Source: Streptomyces sp. CB02058 (GTDB taxonomy: Bacteria; Actinomycetota; Actinomycetes; Streptomycetales; Streptomycetaceae). Taken from it: DNA of 64,000 nucleotides. Within the stretch, counting starts at the first letter, position 1; every line of letters starts with the position of its first letter. The DNA is taken from the NCBI RefSeq assembly GCF_001905505.1, contig NZ_LIPG01000006.1, forward strand, positions 248,001 through 312,000, in the 5' to 3' direction. The translations under genes and the position numbers were made by a program. The notes below the pieces were generated by a model. The model was not told the DNA's origin. It saw only the letters and a program-made list of their open reading frames with translations, and made no database searches. Of this stretch, positions 1 through 8,405 are shown in pieces.

Positions 1-402
1 GCCTTCGAACTGCCGCTGCTGCTCATCCTGCTCAACATGACCGGCGTGCTGTCCGGTGTCCGCATGCTGCGCTGGTGGCGCGGGATGATCGTGGGCCTCA
101 CCGCCTTCGCGGCCATCGCCACTCCCGGTGGCGAGCCCATCTCGATGCTGCTGCTGGCGGGTCCGCTGGCCGTGCTGTACTTCATCGCGGTCGGTGTCTC
201 CCTGCTCAACGACAAGCGCAAGCAGCGTGCCAACCCCGACGCCGAGCTCGACGACGACGAGGCTTCGCGCCTGGACCTCACCCCCGAGGCCGTCGGCGCG
301 GTCGAACCGGTCTCCTCCCGCCCGGCCCTGCCCGAGCAGGCGGACGGCGAAGCGGACGGCGGGCGTTCCCACCGGCTCAACGGTTACGACGACATCACCT
401 GA
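1..402 (+). CDS. tatC: Sec-independent translocase TatC, C-terminal part
   Basis: Only the last 133 residues are in the window; the reading frame is open from base 1. The visible part holds the last two membrane helices of TatC (around the LLLILLNMTGVLSG segment and the ISMLLLAGPLAVLYFIAVG segment), followed by a long charged cytoplasmic tail typical of actinobacterial TatC. TatC is the polytopic core of the twin-arginine translocase and recognises RR signal peptides on folded proteins. The stop lies 18 bp before the diacylglycerol kinase gene, so the two are probably co-transcribed. The family call rests on the helices and on remembered Streptomyces gene order; the start and the N-terminal helices are outside the window. 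Confidence 0.9.
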   Translation, partial: AFELPLLLILLNMTGVLSGVRMLRWWRGMIVGLTAFAAIATPGGEPISMLLLAGPLAVLYFIAVGVSLLNDKRKQRANPDAELDDDEASRLDLTPEAVGAVEPVSSRPALPEQADGEADGGRSHRLNGYDDIT

Positions 403-420
403 CCTTGTAAGGTCCGGCGG

Positions 421-1311
421 GTGACCAGCGAGATCACCCTCTTCGTCAATCCCACCGCGGGAAGCGGCCGGGGCGCGCGTGCCGCGCAGCCGGCCGCTTC
501 CGCTTTGCGGGACGCCGGATTCTCCGTACGGACGGTGCTCGGCGAGGACGCCGACGACGCGCTGCGGCGCGCCCGGGAGGCGGTCGCGGGCGGGACCGGG
601 GCACTGATAGCCGTGGGCGGGGACGGCATGATGTCCCTCGCCCTCCAGGCCGTCGCCGGGACCGACACCCCGCTCGGCGCCGTGGCCGTCGGCACCGGCA
701 ACGACTTCGCCCGCGCCCTCGGGCTCCCCGTCCGCGATCCGGCCGCCGCCGGTCGGCTCGCCGCCGAGGCGCTCAAGGCGGGAACGGCGCGCACGATCGA
801 CCTGGGCAGGGTCGGGGAGCGCTGGTTCGGCTCCGTGCTCGCCTCCGGCTTCGACTCACGGGTCAACGACCGGGGGAACCGGATGCGCTGGGTCGGCGGA
901 CGCTTCAAGTACGACCTGGCCATCCTCGCCGAGCTGGCGGCGTTCAAGCCCGTCCCGTACCGCCTGCGGCTGGACGGCGGCCCGGTGCGCGAGATCGAGG
1001 CGACGCTGATCGCGGTCGGGAACGGGACCACCTACGGCGGCGGCATGCGGATCTGCGCCGACGCCCTCATGGACGACGGCCTCTTCGACGTGACCGTGGT
1101 CGGCGACTGCAGCAGGACCACCCTGCTCAAGGTCTTCCCGAAGGTGTACAAGGGCACGCACCTCGGGCACCCCAAGGTCACCGTGCACCGGGTCTCCTCG
1201 ATCGAGCTGGCCGCCGCGGGGGTCACGGCCTACGCGGACGGCGAACCGCTGGGCGCGCTGCCGCTCACCGCCACCTGCGTACCCGGCGCGGTCAGGGTCC
1301 TCGTACCCTGA
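421..1311 (+). CDS. diacylglycerol/lipid kinase (DagK/YegS family)
   Basis: A 296-aa protein of the LCB5/DAGK_cat family, which phosphorylates diacylglycerol or a related lipid with ATP at the cytoplasmic face of the membrane. The N-terminus shows the nucleotide-binding segment NPTAGSGRG (about residues 11-19), the GGDGM motif (about 68-72) and GTGNDFARALG (about 96-106), all hallmark catalytic-domain motifs. The C-terminal half is the beta-sandwich lipid-binding domain. It starts at GTG 18 bp after tatC with no strong Shine-Dalgarno, and is probably translated from the tatC transcript. Length is normal for the family. The lipid substrate cannot be told from sequence. Confidence 0.88.
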   Translation: MTSEITLFVNPTAGSGRGARAAQPAASALRDAGFSVRTVLGEDADDALRRAREAVAGGTGALIAVGGDGMMSLALQAVAGTDTPLGAVAVGTGNDFARALGLPVRDPAAAGRLAAEALKAGTARTIDLGRVGERWFGSVLASGFDSRVNDRGNRMRWVGGRFKYDLAILAELAAFKPVPYRLRLDGGPVREIEATLIAVGNGTTYGGGMRICADALMDDGLFDVTVVGDCSRTTLLKVFPKVYKGTHLGHPKVTVHRVSSIELAAAGVTAYADGEPLGALPLTATCVPGAVRVLVP

Positions 1312-1369
1312 GACACCGGGGTCCGGGAGCCGGGACCGACGGTCCTTGCACCATGAATTAAAGATCGGG

Positions 1370-1401
1370 CTGACTGTCATACGAGGCGGGTAGGCTCGTA
1401 T
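1370..1401 (+). promoter_or_regulatory. helicase promoter with inverted repeat spanning the -10
   Basis: A -10-like TAGGCT lies at 1391-1396 with a CTGACT -35-like hexamer at 1370-1375. The helicase ATG is at 1406, so a start site about 7 bp after the -10 would give a nearly leaderless mRNA; no Shine-Dalgarno is visible. The perfect inverted repeat ATACGAG (1379-1385) / CTCGTAT (1395-1401) encloses the -10, which suggests an operator. Both hexamers are read by eye. Confidence 0.4.
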
Positions 1402-1405
1402 CAAG

Positions 1406-4234
1406 ATGACAGAGGACCTCTCACCAGCTGAGCGATACCAGGCGTCCCGGGTCCGTGCGGCCGAGCGGGCCACGGCTCTCGCGCCCTTCCGCGACATGTA
1501 CGAATTCGGGCTGGATCCGTTCCAGATCGAGGCATGCAAGGCCCTGGAGGCGGGCAAGGGGGTGCTGGTCGCCGCCCCCACCGGTTCGGGCAAGACGATC
1601 GTCGGTGAATTCGCCGTGCACCTGGCCCTGCTGCAGGGCCGCAAGTGCTTCTACACGACGCCCATCAAGGCCCTGTCCAACCAGAAGTTCACCGATCTCG
1701 TCCGGCGTTACGGCGCGGACAAGGTCGGTCTGCTGACCGGTGACAACAGCGTCAACGCGGACGCGCCGGTGGTCGTCATGACCACCGAGGTCCTGCGCAA
1801 CATGCTGTACGCGGGCTCCCAGTCGCTCACCGGCCTCGGCTATGTGGTCATGGACGAGGTGCACTACCTCTCCGACCGCTTCCGGGGTGCCGTGTGGGAG
1901 GAAGTGATCATCCACCTGCCGGAGTCGGTGACCCTGGTGTCCCTGTCGGCGACGGTGTCCAACGCCGAGGAGTTCGGCGACTGGCTGGACACCGTGCGCG
2001 GCGACACGCAGGTGATCGTCTCCGAGCACCGCCCCGTGCCGCTGTGGCAGCACGTCATGGCCGGGCGGCGGATGTACGACCTCTTCGAGGAGGAGACGGA
2101 CCACGGCGGCAGGGGCACCGGCCGGCGGGAGGTCAGCCCGGATCTCGTGCGCCTCGCCCGGATGGAGAACCAGCGCGGGTACAACCCGCGCGAGCGTCGG
2201 CGCGGGAAGATGGTGCGCGAGGCGGACCGCGAGCGCGAGCGCCGTCAGCGCAGCCGCATCTGGACCCCCTCCCGGCCCGAGGTCATCGACCGCCTCGACG
2301 CCGAGGGGCTGCTGCCCGCCATCACCTTCATCTTCAGCCGGGCCGGCTGCCAGGCGGCCGTGCAGCAGTGCCTCCAGGCCGGGCTGCGGCTCAACGACGA
2401 GGACAAGCGCACCCTGGTGCGGGAGATCGTCGAGGAACGCACGGCGTCGATCCCGCCCGAGGACCTCCACGTCCTCGGCTACTACGAGTGGCTGGAGGGC
2501 CTGGAGCGGGGCATCGCCGCGCACCACGCCGGGATGCTGCCGACCTTCAAGGAGGTCGTGGAGGAGCTGTTCGTCCGGGGCCTGGTCAAGGCGGTCTTCG
2601 CGACCGAGACACTGGCGCTCGGCATCAACATGCCCGCGCGCTCCGTGGTGCTGGAGAAGCTCGTCAAGTGGAACGGCGAGCAGCACGCCGACATCACCCC
2701 CGGCGAGTACACGCAGCTGACCGGGCGGGCGGGGCGCCGCGGCATCGACGTCGAGGGCCACGCGGTCGTCCTGTGGCAGCGGGGCATGGACCCCGGCGCG
2801 CTCGCCGGGCTCGCCGGTACGCGTACGTATCCGCTGCGGTCCAGCTTCCGCCCGTCGTACAACATGGCGGTCAACCTCGTGCAGCAGTTCGGCCGGCACC
2901 GGTCGCGCGAGCTGCTCGAGACCTCCTTCGCGCAGTTCCAGGCCGACCGGTCCGTCGTCGGGATCTCCCGCCAGGTCCAGCGCAACGAGGAGGGGCTCGC
3001 CGGTTACAAGGAGGGCATGACCTGCCACCTCGGGGACTTCGAGGAGTACGCGCGGCTCCGCCGCGACCTCAAGGACCGCGAGACGGACCTGGCCAAGCAG
3101 GGCGCGGCCCAGCGGCGCGCGGCGGCCGCCGCCTCCCTGGAGAAGCTGAAGCCCGGTGACGTCATCCACGTGCCCACCGGCAAGTTCGCCGGGCTCGCCC
3201 TGGTCCTCGACCCGGGTCTGCCCGCGGGCCGGACCAACGGCCACCGCGGGCTGGAGTACCACGACGGACCGCGCCCCCTGGTGCTCACCGCGGAGCGGCA
3301 GGTCAAGCGGCTGGCCGGCATCGACTTCCCGGTGCCGGTCGAGGCGCTGGAGCGGATGCGGGTGCCCAAGTCCTTCAACCCGCGCTCCCCGCAGTCCCGC
3401 CGTGACCTGGCGTCGGCGCTGCGGAGCAAGGCGGGCCACATCGACCCGGGACGCCACCGCAAGCAGCGGGCCGCGGCGGCCGACGACCGGGAGATCGCCC
3501 GGCTGCGCACGGAGCTGCGCGCCCACCCCTGCCACGGGTGCGACGAACGCGAGGACCACGCCCGCTGGGCGGAGCGGTACCACCGCCTGCAGCGGGACAC
3601 CCGGCAGCTGGAGAACCGCATCGAGGGCCGGACGAACACCATCGCCCGGACCTTCGACCGCATCGTCGCGCTCCTGACCGAGCTCGACTACCTGCGGGGC
3701 AACGAGGTCACCGACAACGGCAGGCGGCTGGCCCGGCTCTACGGCGAGCTCGACCTGCTGGCCAGCGAGTGCCTGCGCGAACGCGTCTGGGAGGGGCTCA
3801 ACCCCGCCGAGCTCGCGGCCTGTGTCTCCGCCCTGGTCTACGAGGCGCGCCAGGCGGACGACGCCGTGGCGCCCAAGCTGCCCTCCGGGCCGGCGAAGGT
3901 CGCGATGGGCGAGATGGTCCGCATCTGGGGCCGGCTCGACGCCGTCGAGGAGGACTTCAAGATCAGCCAGACGGAAGGGGTCGGCCAGCGCGAACCCGAC
4001 CTCGGCTTCGCCTGGGCGGTCTACATGTGGGCCTCGGGCCGCACGCTGGACGAGGTGCTCCGCGAGGCGGAGATGCCGGCCGGCGACTTCGTGCGGTGGT
4101 GCAAGCAGGTCATCGACGTGCTCGGCCAGATCGCGGCCGCCGCACCCCGGGACGGGAGTTCCGTCGCGAAGAACGCCCACAAGGCCGTCGACGCGGTGCT
4201 GCGGGGCGTGGTCGCGTACAGCTCGGTGGGCTGA
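1406..4234 (+). CDS. helY: DEAD/DEAH-box RNA helicase, HelY/Ski2-Mtr4 type
   Basis: A 942-aa superfamily 2 helicase, predicted to unwind RNA with ATP in RNA processing or decay. Motif I APTGSGKT is at residues 57-64, motif II DEVH near 150, motif III SAT near 185, and motif VI QLTGRAGRRGID near 436-447. The remaining half holds the Mtr4/Ski2-type accessory regions (arch-like and DSHCT C-terminal domain) and a CHGCDEREDH cysteine-containing segment near 712. Length matches actinobacterial HelY (about 900-950 aa). The ATG start has no Shine-Dalgarno and lies just behind a promoter-like sequence. It is the last plus-strand gene before a hairpin that separates it from convergent genes. The symbol follows mycobacterial HelY by family and is not proof of function. 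Confidence 0.88.
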   Translation: MTEDLSPAERYQASRVRAAERATALAPFRDMYEFGLDPFQIEACKALEAGKGVLVAAPTGSGKTIVGEFAVHLALLQGRKCFYTTPIKALSNQKFTDLVRRYGADKVGLLTGDNSVNADAPVVVMTTEVLRNMLYAGSQSLTGLGYVVMDEVHYLSDRFRGAVWEEVIIHLPESVTLVSLSATVSNAEEFGDWLDTVRGDTQVIVSEHRPVPLWQHVMAGRRMYDLFEEETDHGGRGTGRREVSPDLVRLARMENQRGYNPRERRRGKMVREADRERERRQRSRIWTPSRPEVIDRLDAEGLLPAITFIFSRAGCQAAVQQCLQAGLRLNDEDKRTLVREIVEERTASIPPEDLHVLGYYEWLEGLERGIAAHHAGMLPTFKEVVEELFVRGLVKAVFATETLALGINMPARSVVLEKLVKWNGEQHADITPGEYTQLTGRAGRRGIDVEGHAVVLWQRGMDPGALAGLAGTRTYPLRSSFRPSYNMAVNLVQQFGRHRSRELLETSFAQFQADRSVVGISRQVQRNEEGLAGYKEGMTCHLGDFEEYARLRRDLKDRETDLAKQGAAQRRAAAAASLEKLKPGDVIHVPTGKFAGLALVLDPGLPAGRTNGHRGLEYHDGPRPLVLTAERQVKRLAGIDFPVPVEALERMRVPKSFNPRSPQSRRDLASALRSKAGHIDPGRHRKQRAAAADDREIARLRTELRAHPCHGCDEREDHARWAERYHRLQRDTRQLENRIEGRTNTIARTFDRIVALLTELDYLRGNEVTDNGRRLARLYGELDLLASECLRERVWEGLNPAELAACVSALVYEARQADDAVAPKLPSGPAKVAMGEMVRIWGRLDAVEEDFKISQTEGVGQREPDLGFAWAVYMWASGRTLDEVLREAEMPAGDFVRWCKQVIDVLGQIAAAAPRDGSSVAKNAHKAVDAVLRGVVAYSSVG

Positions 4235-4266
4235 GCGGGACCGGGGGACGAGGTGGGCCGACGAGT

Positions 4267-4297
4267 GGCCACAGGCGGAGTGTGCGCGCCTGTGGCC
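4267..4297. terminator. terminator hairpin between convergent genes
   Basis: Perfect 11-bp inverted repeat GGCCACAGGCG / CGCCTGTGGCC (4267-4277 and 4287-4297, 9-nt loop) in the 82-bp space between the helicase stop and the end of the minus-strand SPW gene. It can serve both directions; there is no T-run, as is usual in Streptomyces. Confidence 0.65.
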
Positions 4298-4316
4298 GCT
4301 CCGGCGTGTCCTCCCG

Positions 4317-4760
4317 TCAGGTCTTCTTGCTGTTCTTCATCGAAAGTCCCGCGCAGGCTGCCCCCAGCACGATCGCCAGACCACCGACGATGACGTTGTT
4401 GAGGATGACGCCCGTGTCCGGGCTCTGGCCCACGACCCAGGTCGACACGATCAGCCAGGCGCCCAGGGCGACGATGGCGATGCTCATCCCGGTCATCCGC
4501 TCGGGCATGGCGGTGAAGCAGAGCGCCAGCACGGCTATCGCGATACCGATGACCAGGTTGTGCGTCACCAGTGAGGGCTGGCTCGCGGTGAAGTGAAGCA
4601 CCCACGGCGAGACGGCGCAGTACAGACCGAGCAGAAACACCGGTGCGTCCGCCATGGCCGTGGTCCGGCCGCCGCTCATCACGCGATCGTGGCGGGCCCG
4701 CATTTCTTCGGCATCGGGATGGGCGGAGATGTCCCTCCCGGTGTGCGAGATGTTACTCAT
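4317..4760 (-). CDS. SPW-repeat integral membrane protein
   Basis: A 147-aa protein with four predicted membrane helices in two similar halves. Each half contains an S-P/T-W signature (AVSPWVLHFTAS near residue 46, and VSTWVVGQSP near 105) typical of SPW-repeat proteins; biochemical function is unknown. The ATG at 4760 is preceded by AAGGAGA at good spacing and gives the family-like N-terminus MSNISHTG. An in-frame ATG at 4814 also has its own AAGGAG, so an 18-residue longer form is possible. It is the last gene of a minus-strand run after the ADP-ribosylglycohydrolase, from which it is separated by 89 bp. Confidence 0.75.
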   Translation of the reverse strand: MSNISHTGRDISAHPDAEEMRARHDRVMSGGRTTAMADAPVFLLGLYCAVSPWVLHFTASQPSLVTHNLVIGIAIAVLALCFTAMPERMTGMSIAIVALGAWLIVSTWVVGQSPDTGVILNNVIVGGLAIVLGAACAGLSMKNSKKT

Positions 4761-4849
4761 GAGGATGTTCTCCTTCGCACTTGCTGGAGCGACCGCTGTG
4801 AGCAACGCGGTCATCAGCTCTCCTTGCCCAGTGTGCTCTTATATGTCCC

Positions 4850-5860
4850 TTATGTGTAGTGCTCCGGGCGGTTGATTCCTGCGGTTCCGTCGAGCCGGAG
4901 TGCAAGCCTTTCCAGGTCCCCCGTCCGCAGGACCCTGCCCCCGTGACCCGGCAGCGGTACGTGCAGCAGACGCGTCCAGCGCTCCGGGACGGCGCCGGCC
5001 CCGTACACCGCGCCGGCCAGCCCGCCGGTGACCGCCGCGACCGTGTCGGTGTCCCCGCCCCTGTCCACGGCCGCCCCCAGGGCCTCCTCGAACCCGTCGG
5101 TGGTGCGCAGCGCCCACAGCGCCGTCCCGAGGCACGGCCACACCGCGCCGTTGAACTCGGTGGCGTCGTCCGGATGCCAGTCGGGGGCCAGGACGACGGC
5201 CCAGCGGGCCCGGTGGTCCGGGTGGACGGCGGCCAGCGCGTCGTCGACGGCGGCGAGGGGATCGCCGCCCTCCAGCGCCACCCGCACCAGCTCGTGGAAG
5301 ACGGCCGTGCCCTCCCAGGCCGCCCGGTCGCCGTGCGTCAGTGCCGCGATCCGGCGCGCCGCGTCCATCGTCGCCGTCCGCCCCGAGCCGGCGAAGTACA
5401 CCGCCGAGGTGGTGGCGCGCATCAGTGAACCGTTGCCCGCGGCGCGGGTGTTGACCTGGAAGTGGAGTGCGGCGGCCAGGTCCCAGGGATCGCCGCTCGT
5501 GAGCACGTCCTCGGTCTGCAGACCGATGTCCTTCGGCTCGGCCGCCGCCCACCGGCGGAACCGGCCGAAGATGTCCGGGAGGTCCAGGCCGCCCCGCTCC
5601 AGCAGCGACTCCCCGACGAGGACGGCCATCTGCGTGTCGTCCGTCGCCTCGCCCGGATCCCAGCCGCCGCCCCCGCACATCGTGCCCGCCCCGTCCGGGA
5701 ACCTGGCGCCGTAGACGCCCGGGAGCCCGAACTCGAAGGGGGCGCCCAGGGCGTCACCGGCCGCGGACCCGACGACCGCGCCCACCGCACGAGCCCCGCG
5801 GTCCGTGCCGCTCCGGTCGGGTCGGAGAGCGCGGTCCTCGGGGCTCGTGGGAGTCGTCAT
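4850..5860 (-). CDS. ADP-ribosylglycohydrolase family protein (DraG-like)
   Basis: A 336-aa soluble protein of the ADP_ribosyl_GH family, which hydrolyses ADP-ribose from arginine or related acceptors with two Mg2+ ions. Visible motifs are GSAAGDALGAPFEFG (about residues 31-45), the metal-site segment GEATDDTQMAVL (about 70-80), RAAGNGSLMRA (about 140-150) and the second metal segment GGDTDTVAAVTGGLAGA near 290-306. The start codon leads to a charged N-terminus. It lies 31 bp downstream of the fasciclin lipoprotein gene on the same strand, so it may be read from that transcript. No matching ADP-ribosyltransferase is nearby; the substrate is unknown. Confidence 0.85.
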   Translation of the reverse strand: MTTPTSPEDRALRPDRSGTDRGARAVGAVVGSAAGDALGAPFEFGLPGVYGARFPDGAGTMCGGGGWDPGEATDDTQMAVLVGESLLERGGLDLPDIFGRFRRWAAAEPKDIGLQTEDVLTSGDPWDLAAALHFQVNTRAAGNGSLMRATTSAVYFAGSGRTATMDAARRIAALTHGDRAAWEGTAVFHELVRVALEGGDPLAAVDDALAAVHPDHRARWAVVLAPDWHPDDATEFNGAVWPCLGTALWALRTTDGFEEALGAAVDRGGDTDTVAAVTGGLAGAVYGAGAVPERWTRLLHVPLPGHGGRVLRTGDLERLALRLDGTAGINRPEHYT

Positions 5861-5891
5861 CCCGTCAGCGTACCGACGGGGGCACGACGGG

Positions 5892-6539
5892 TCAGGCGGC
5901 CGGCATCAGGACGGTGTCGACGATGTAGACCGTGGCGTTGGCGGTCGGGACGTTGCCGCAGACGACCTTGGAGGAGTCGTTCACGGTGTACTCCTCGCCC
6001 GAACCCGCGGTCGTCAGCTTGGTCTTGGCGAGGGTGTCGAACGAGCCCTTCTCCAACTGCTGCGGCGTCAGCTTCTGGCCGACCACGTGCGCGGTGAGCA
6101 CCTTGGTGAGCTCGGCCTTGTTCGCGAGCAGCTTGTCCAGGTCGGCCTTCGGGATCTTGGCGAAGGCGTCGTTGGTGGGGGCGAACACCGTGATGTTCTC
6201 GGCGCTGTTCAGGGTGTCGACAAGACCGGCCTGCTTGACGGCGGCCACCAGCGTGGAGAGCGCCGGGTTGTTCGACGCGGCCGTGGCGACGGGGTCCTGG
6301 GCCATGCCCGCGAAGGAGCCCGCACCCTCCTTCGGCACCGACGCACAGCCCGGACCGAACGGCTCGTCCATCGTCGAGGCGCTCTCGGTCTCCTTGGCCG
6401 GCGCGCTCGACGCGGCCTTGTCGGCGCCGGAGTCCGAGGAGGAGCTGCCCGAGTCGGAGGAGCAGGCGGTCAGCGCGAGGGGCAGCAGGGCCGCGGCGGA
6501 GACGCTGACGGCGATACGGCGGAGGTGACGGGTGTTCAT
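5892..6539 (-). CDS. secreted fasciclin-domain lipoprotein (MPT83-like)
   Basis: A 215-aa exported protein. The N-terminus is a lipoprotein signal peptide with lipobox LTAC (Cys near residue 26), followed by a low-complexity Ser/Asp/Ala linker and one fasciclin (FAS1) domain with the typical segments NITVFAPTNDAFAKIP and LTAHVVGQ and a C-terminal region ending in YIVDTVLMPA. FAS1 proteins act in cell-surface adhesion or polymer binding. The ATG at 6539 is preceded by AGGAGA. Mycobacterial MPT70/MPT83 are FAS1 proteins controlled by SigK; here the gene lies 76 bp behind a molybdopterin oxidoreductase gene that has a SigK-type promoter, so co-regulation is likely (inference). Confidence 0.88.
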   Translation of the reverse strand: MNTRHLRRIAVSVSAAALLPLALTACSSDSGSSSSDSGADKAASSAPAKETESASTMDEPFGPGCASVPKEGAGSFAGMAQDPVATAASNNPALSTLVAAVKQAGLVDTLNSAENITVFAPTNDAFAKIPKADLDKLLANKAELTKVLTAHVVGQKLTPQQLEKGSFDTLAKTKLTTAGSGEEYTVNDSSKVVCGNVPTANATVYIVDTVLMPAA

Positions 6540-6615
6540 GGTGTTCTCCTGGATGGATCGTTGTTCGAATGAGGAAAGAAAGAAAGGGGAGCGGTCCGGT
6601 GCCGGGCACCGGTGG

Positions 6616-8247
6616 TCAGGCCACGTCGACCACCACCGAGTGCCACCCGGTCGCACCGTCGGGGACGGTGCCGACCCGCTTGTCGGTCTGTGTGGCGCCG
6701 GTACGGTCCGTCGCGCGGACCTCGAGGGTGTGGTGACCGCTCGTGGCGGGCCACTCCCACACCCACTGGCGCCAGGTGTCACGGCCGGCCTCGGCGGCCA
6801 GCCGGGCGGTGTGCCACTCGCCTCCGTCGACCCGGACCTCGACCCGGGCGATGCCCCGGTGCTGGGCCCAGGCGACACCGGCGACCGGTACGGTCCCGGC
6901 TCGCGGAGAGGCGAAGGGACGAGGTGTGTCGATCCGTGACTGGGTCTTGACCGGAGCCTCGCGGGACCAGTCCCGCTCGACCCAGTAGGCGTCGTACGCG
7001 TCGAACGTCGTGAGCTCGATGTCCTGGATCCACTTGCACGCCGAGACGTAGCCGTAGAGGCCGGGGACGACCATCCGGACGGGGAAGCCGTGGTCGAACG
7101 GCAGAGGTTCGCCGTTCATGCCGAGCGCGAGCAGCGCGTCGCGACCGTCCATGACGTCCTCGACCGGGGTACCGATCGTCATGCCGTCCACGGAGCGCGA
7201 CACGATCTGGTCCGCCGGCCCGCCCTTCGACGGAGGCTTCACGCCCGCCTCGCGCAGCAGATCGGCCAGACGTACGCCGATCCACCGGGCATTGCCGACG
7301 TACGGACCGCCGACCTGGTTGGACACGCAGGTCAGCGTGATGTCGCGCTCGACGAGCTCGCGCCCCAGGAGGTCCTGGAAGCTGAGGGTGACGGGTCGCG
7401 CCACCCCCTTCCCATGGATGCGCAGCCGCCACCGGTCCGCGTCGACACGCGGCACCACCAGGGCGGTGTCCACCCGGTAGAAGTCCTTGTTCGGGGTGGT
7501 GAACGAGCTCAGGCCACGGATGTCCAGCTCCGCTCCGCCCGGTATCGCGGTGGCGGGCGAGGCCGGCGCGGGGAGCACGACGTCACCCCGCGAGGCGGAG
7601 ACCCCGGCCAGCCGAGACGCCTGGAGCCGTCGCCCCAGAAGTCCCGCACCGGCCGAGGCCGCCGCTGCTGCGGTCGCCGCGAGGACGAATCCGCGGCGGT
7701 CGAAGGCGCCCTGTTCCCCGCCGTCGCCCGTCTCCCCAGCCGCGGGAGGCGGGACGTCGACGGGGGCCAGCCGTCCGGTCAGGAGATACAGCACCCCTGC
7801 GGCCACCAGCGCGCCCACGACCGAGGGCAGCACGTCGGCGGGGCGGCCCTCCGGCCGCCCCGCCGCCGACACTGCCCCGACCACACCGAAGACCAGGACG
7901 GCCGCGGCGCCGGCCCACCGGTGCCGCAGCGCGAGAACCCCCACCGACATGGCGAAGGCCGCCAGGAGGACGAGGATCCCGAGCTGCAGGACCAGCTTGT
8001 CGGCGGTGCCGAAGTTCCGTACGGCGAAGTCCTTCACGGCCGGGGGAGTGCGGTCGATGACCGCCCCGCCCACGGCCGTCACGGGACCCGCCTCGGGACG
8101 CACGGCTGCCGCGACCAGTTCGGCGACGCACAGGGCGGTGAACCCGGCGATCAGACCGCTGAGCGCGGCGGACGAGGCGCGCACCCAGCGGGATCGCCGG
8201 GAGCCGCCGGCCCCGTGCTTCAGCGAAGTGTCTTGGTCTCTTGTCAC
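6616..8247 (-). CDS. membrane-anchored molybdopterin-dependent oxidoreductase (sulfite oxidase family)
   Basis: A 543-aa protein. The first 165 residues form about four membrane helices; then a twin-arginine-like segment (DRRGFVLAAT, near residue 187) leads into another hydrophobic stretch; the C-terminal 300 residues are an oxidoreductase molybdopterin-binding domain plus a Mo-co dimerisation (Ig-like) domain. The TLTCVSN segment carries the Cys expected to ligate molybdenum in this family. It should act outside the membrane on an unknown substrate (sulfite, sulfoxide or similar). The assumed GTG start at 8247 is only 8 bp from the -10 of a SigK-type promoter, implying a leaderless mRNA. The fasciclin gene follows on the same strand. 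Confidence 0.87.
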   Translation of the reverse strand: MTRDQDTSLKHGAGGSRRSRWVRASSAALSGLIAGFTALCVAELVAAAVRPEAGPVTAVGGAVIDRTPPAVKDFAVRNFGTADKLVLQLGILVLLAAFAMSVGVLALRHRWAGAAAVLVFGVVGAVSAAGRPEGRPADVLPSVVGALVAAGVLYLLTGRLAPVDVPPPAAGETGDGGEQGAFDRRGFVLAATAAAAASAGAGLLGRRLQASRLAGVSASRGDVVLPAPASPATAIPGGAELDIRGLSSFTTPNKDFYRVDTALVVPRVDADRWRLRIHGKGVARPVTLSFQDLLGRELVERDITLTCVSNQVGGPYVGNARWIGVRLADLLREAGVKPPSKGGPADQIVSRSVDGMTIGTPVEDVMDGRDALLALGMNGEPLPFDHGFPVRMVVPGLYGYVSACKWIQDIELTTFDAYDAYWVERDWSREAPVKTQSRIDTPRPFASPRAGTVPVAGVAWAQHRGIARVEVRVDGGEWHTARLAAEAGRDTWRQWVWEWPATSGHHTLEVRATDRTGATQTDKRVGTVPDGATGWHSVVVDVA

Positions 8248-8254
8248 GCCGGGA

Positions 8255-8282
8255 ATTCGGCGCGGATCGCCCGGCGGATTGG
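8255..8282 (-). promoter_or_regulatory. SigK-type promoter for the molybdopterin oxidoreductase gene
   Basis: Read on the minus strand: CCAATCC (8282-8276), 16 bp, then CGAAT (8259-8255; CCGAAT when extended by one base). It matches two other sites in the window in both boxes and exact spacing. The predicted start site falls at about 8248-8250, at the GTG start codon. Confidence 0.75.
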
Positions 8283-8316
8283 TCGTTCACTCGATCGAGG
8301 GAAGTCCGATCATCGG

Positions 8317-8344
8317 CCAATCCAAGACGTCCGCTGTCTCGAAT
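8317..8344 (+). promoter_or_regulatory. SigK-type promoter for the lipid-modification operon
   Basis: CCAATCC (8317-8323), 16 bp, CGAAT (8340-8344). It points to the FAD oxidoreductase ATG at 8406 and leaves a leader of about 55 nt with a GGAGG ribosome site. It is back to back with the divergent site at 8255-8282. Confidence 0.78.
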
Positions 8345-8405
8345 GACCTCTGAGGAGCACTGGGGAACGACCCCGGCCAGGCACGCACGACCGGAGGGAA
8401 CACGG

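Noticed and set aside
1421..4180. 919-codon minus-strand frame opposite the helicase gene
   Set aside because: The plus-strand helicase has all SF2 motifs; the antisense translation has no motif or ribosome site.
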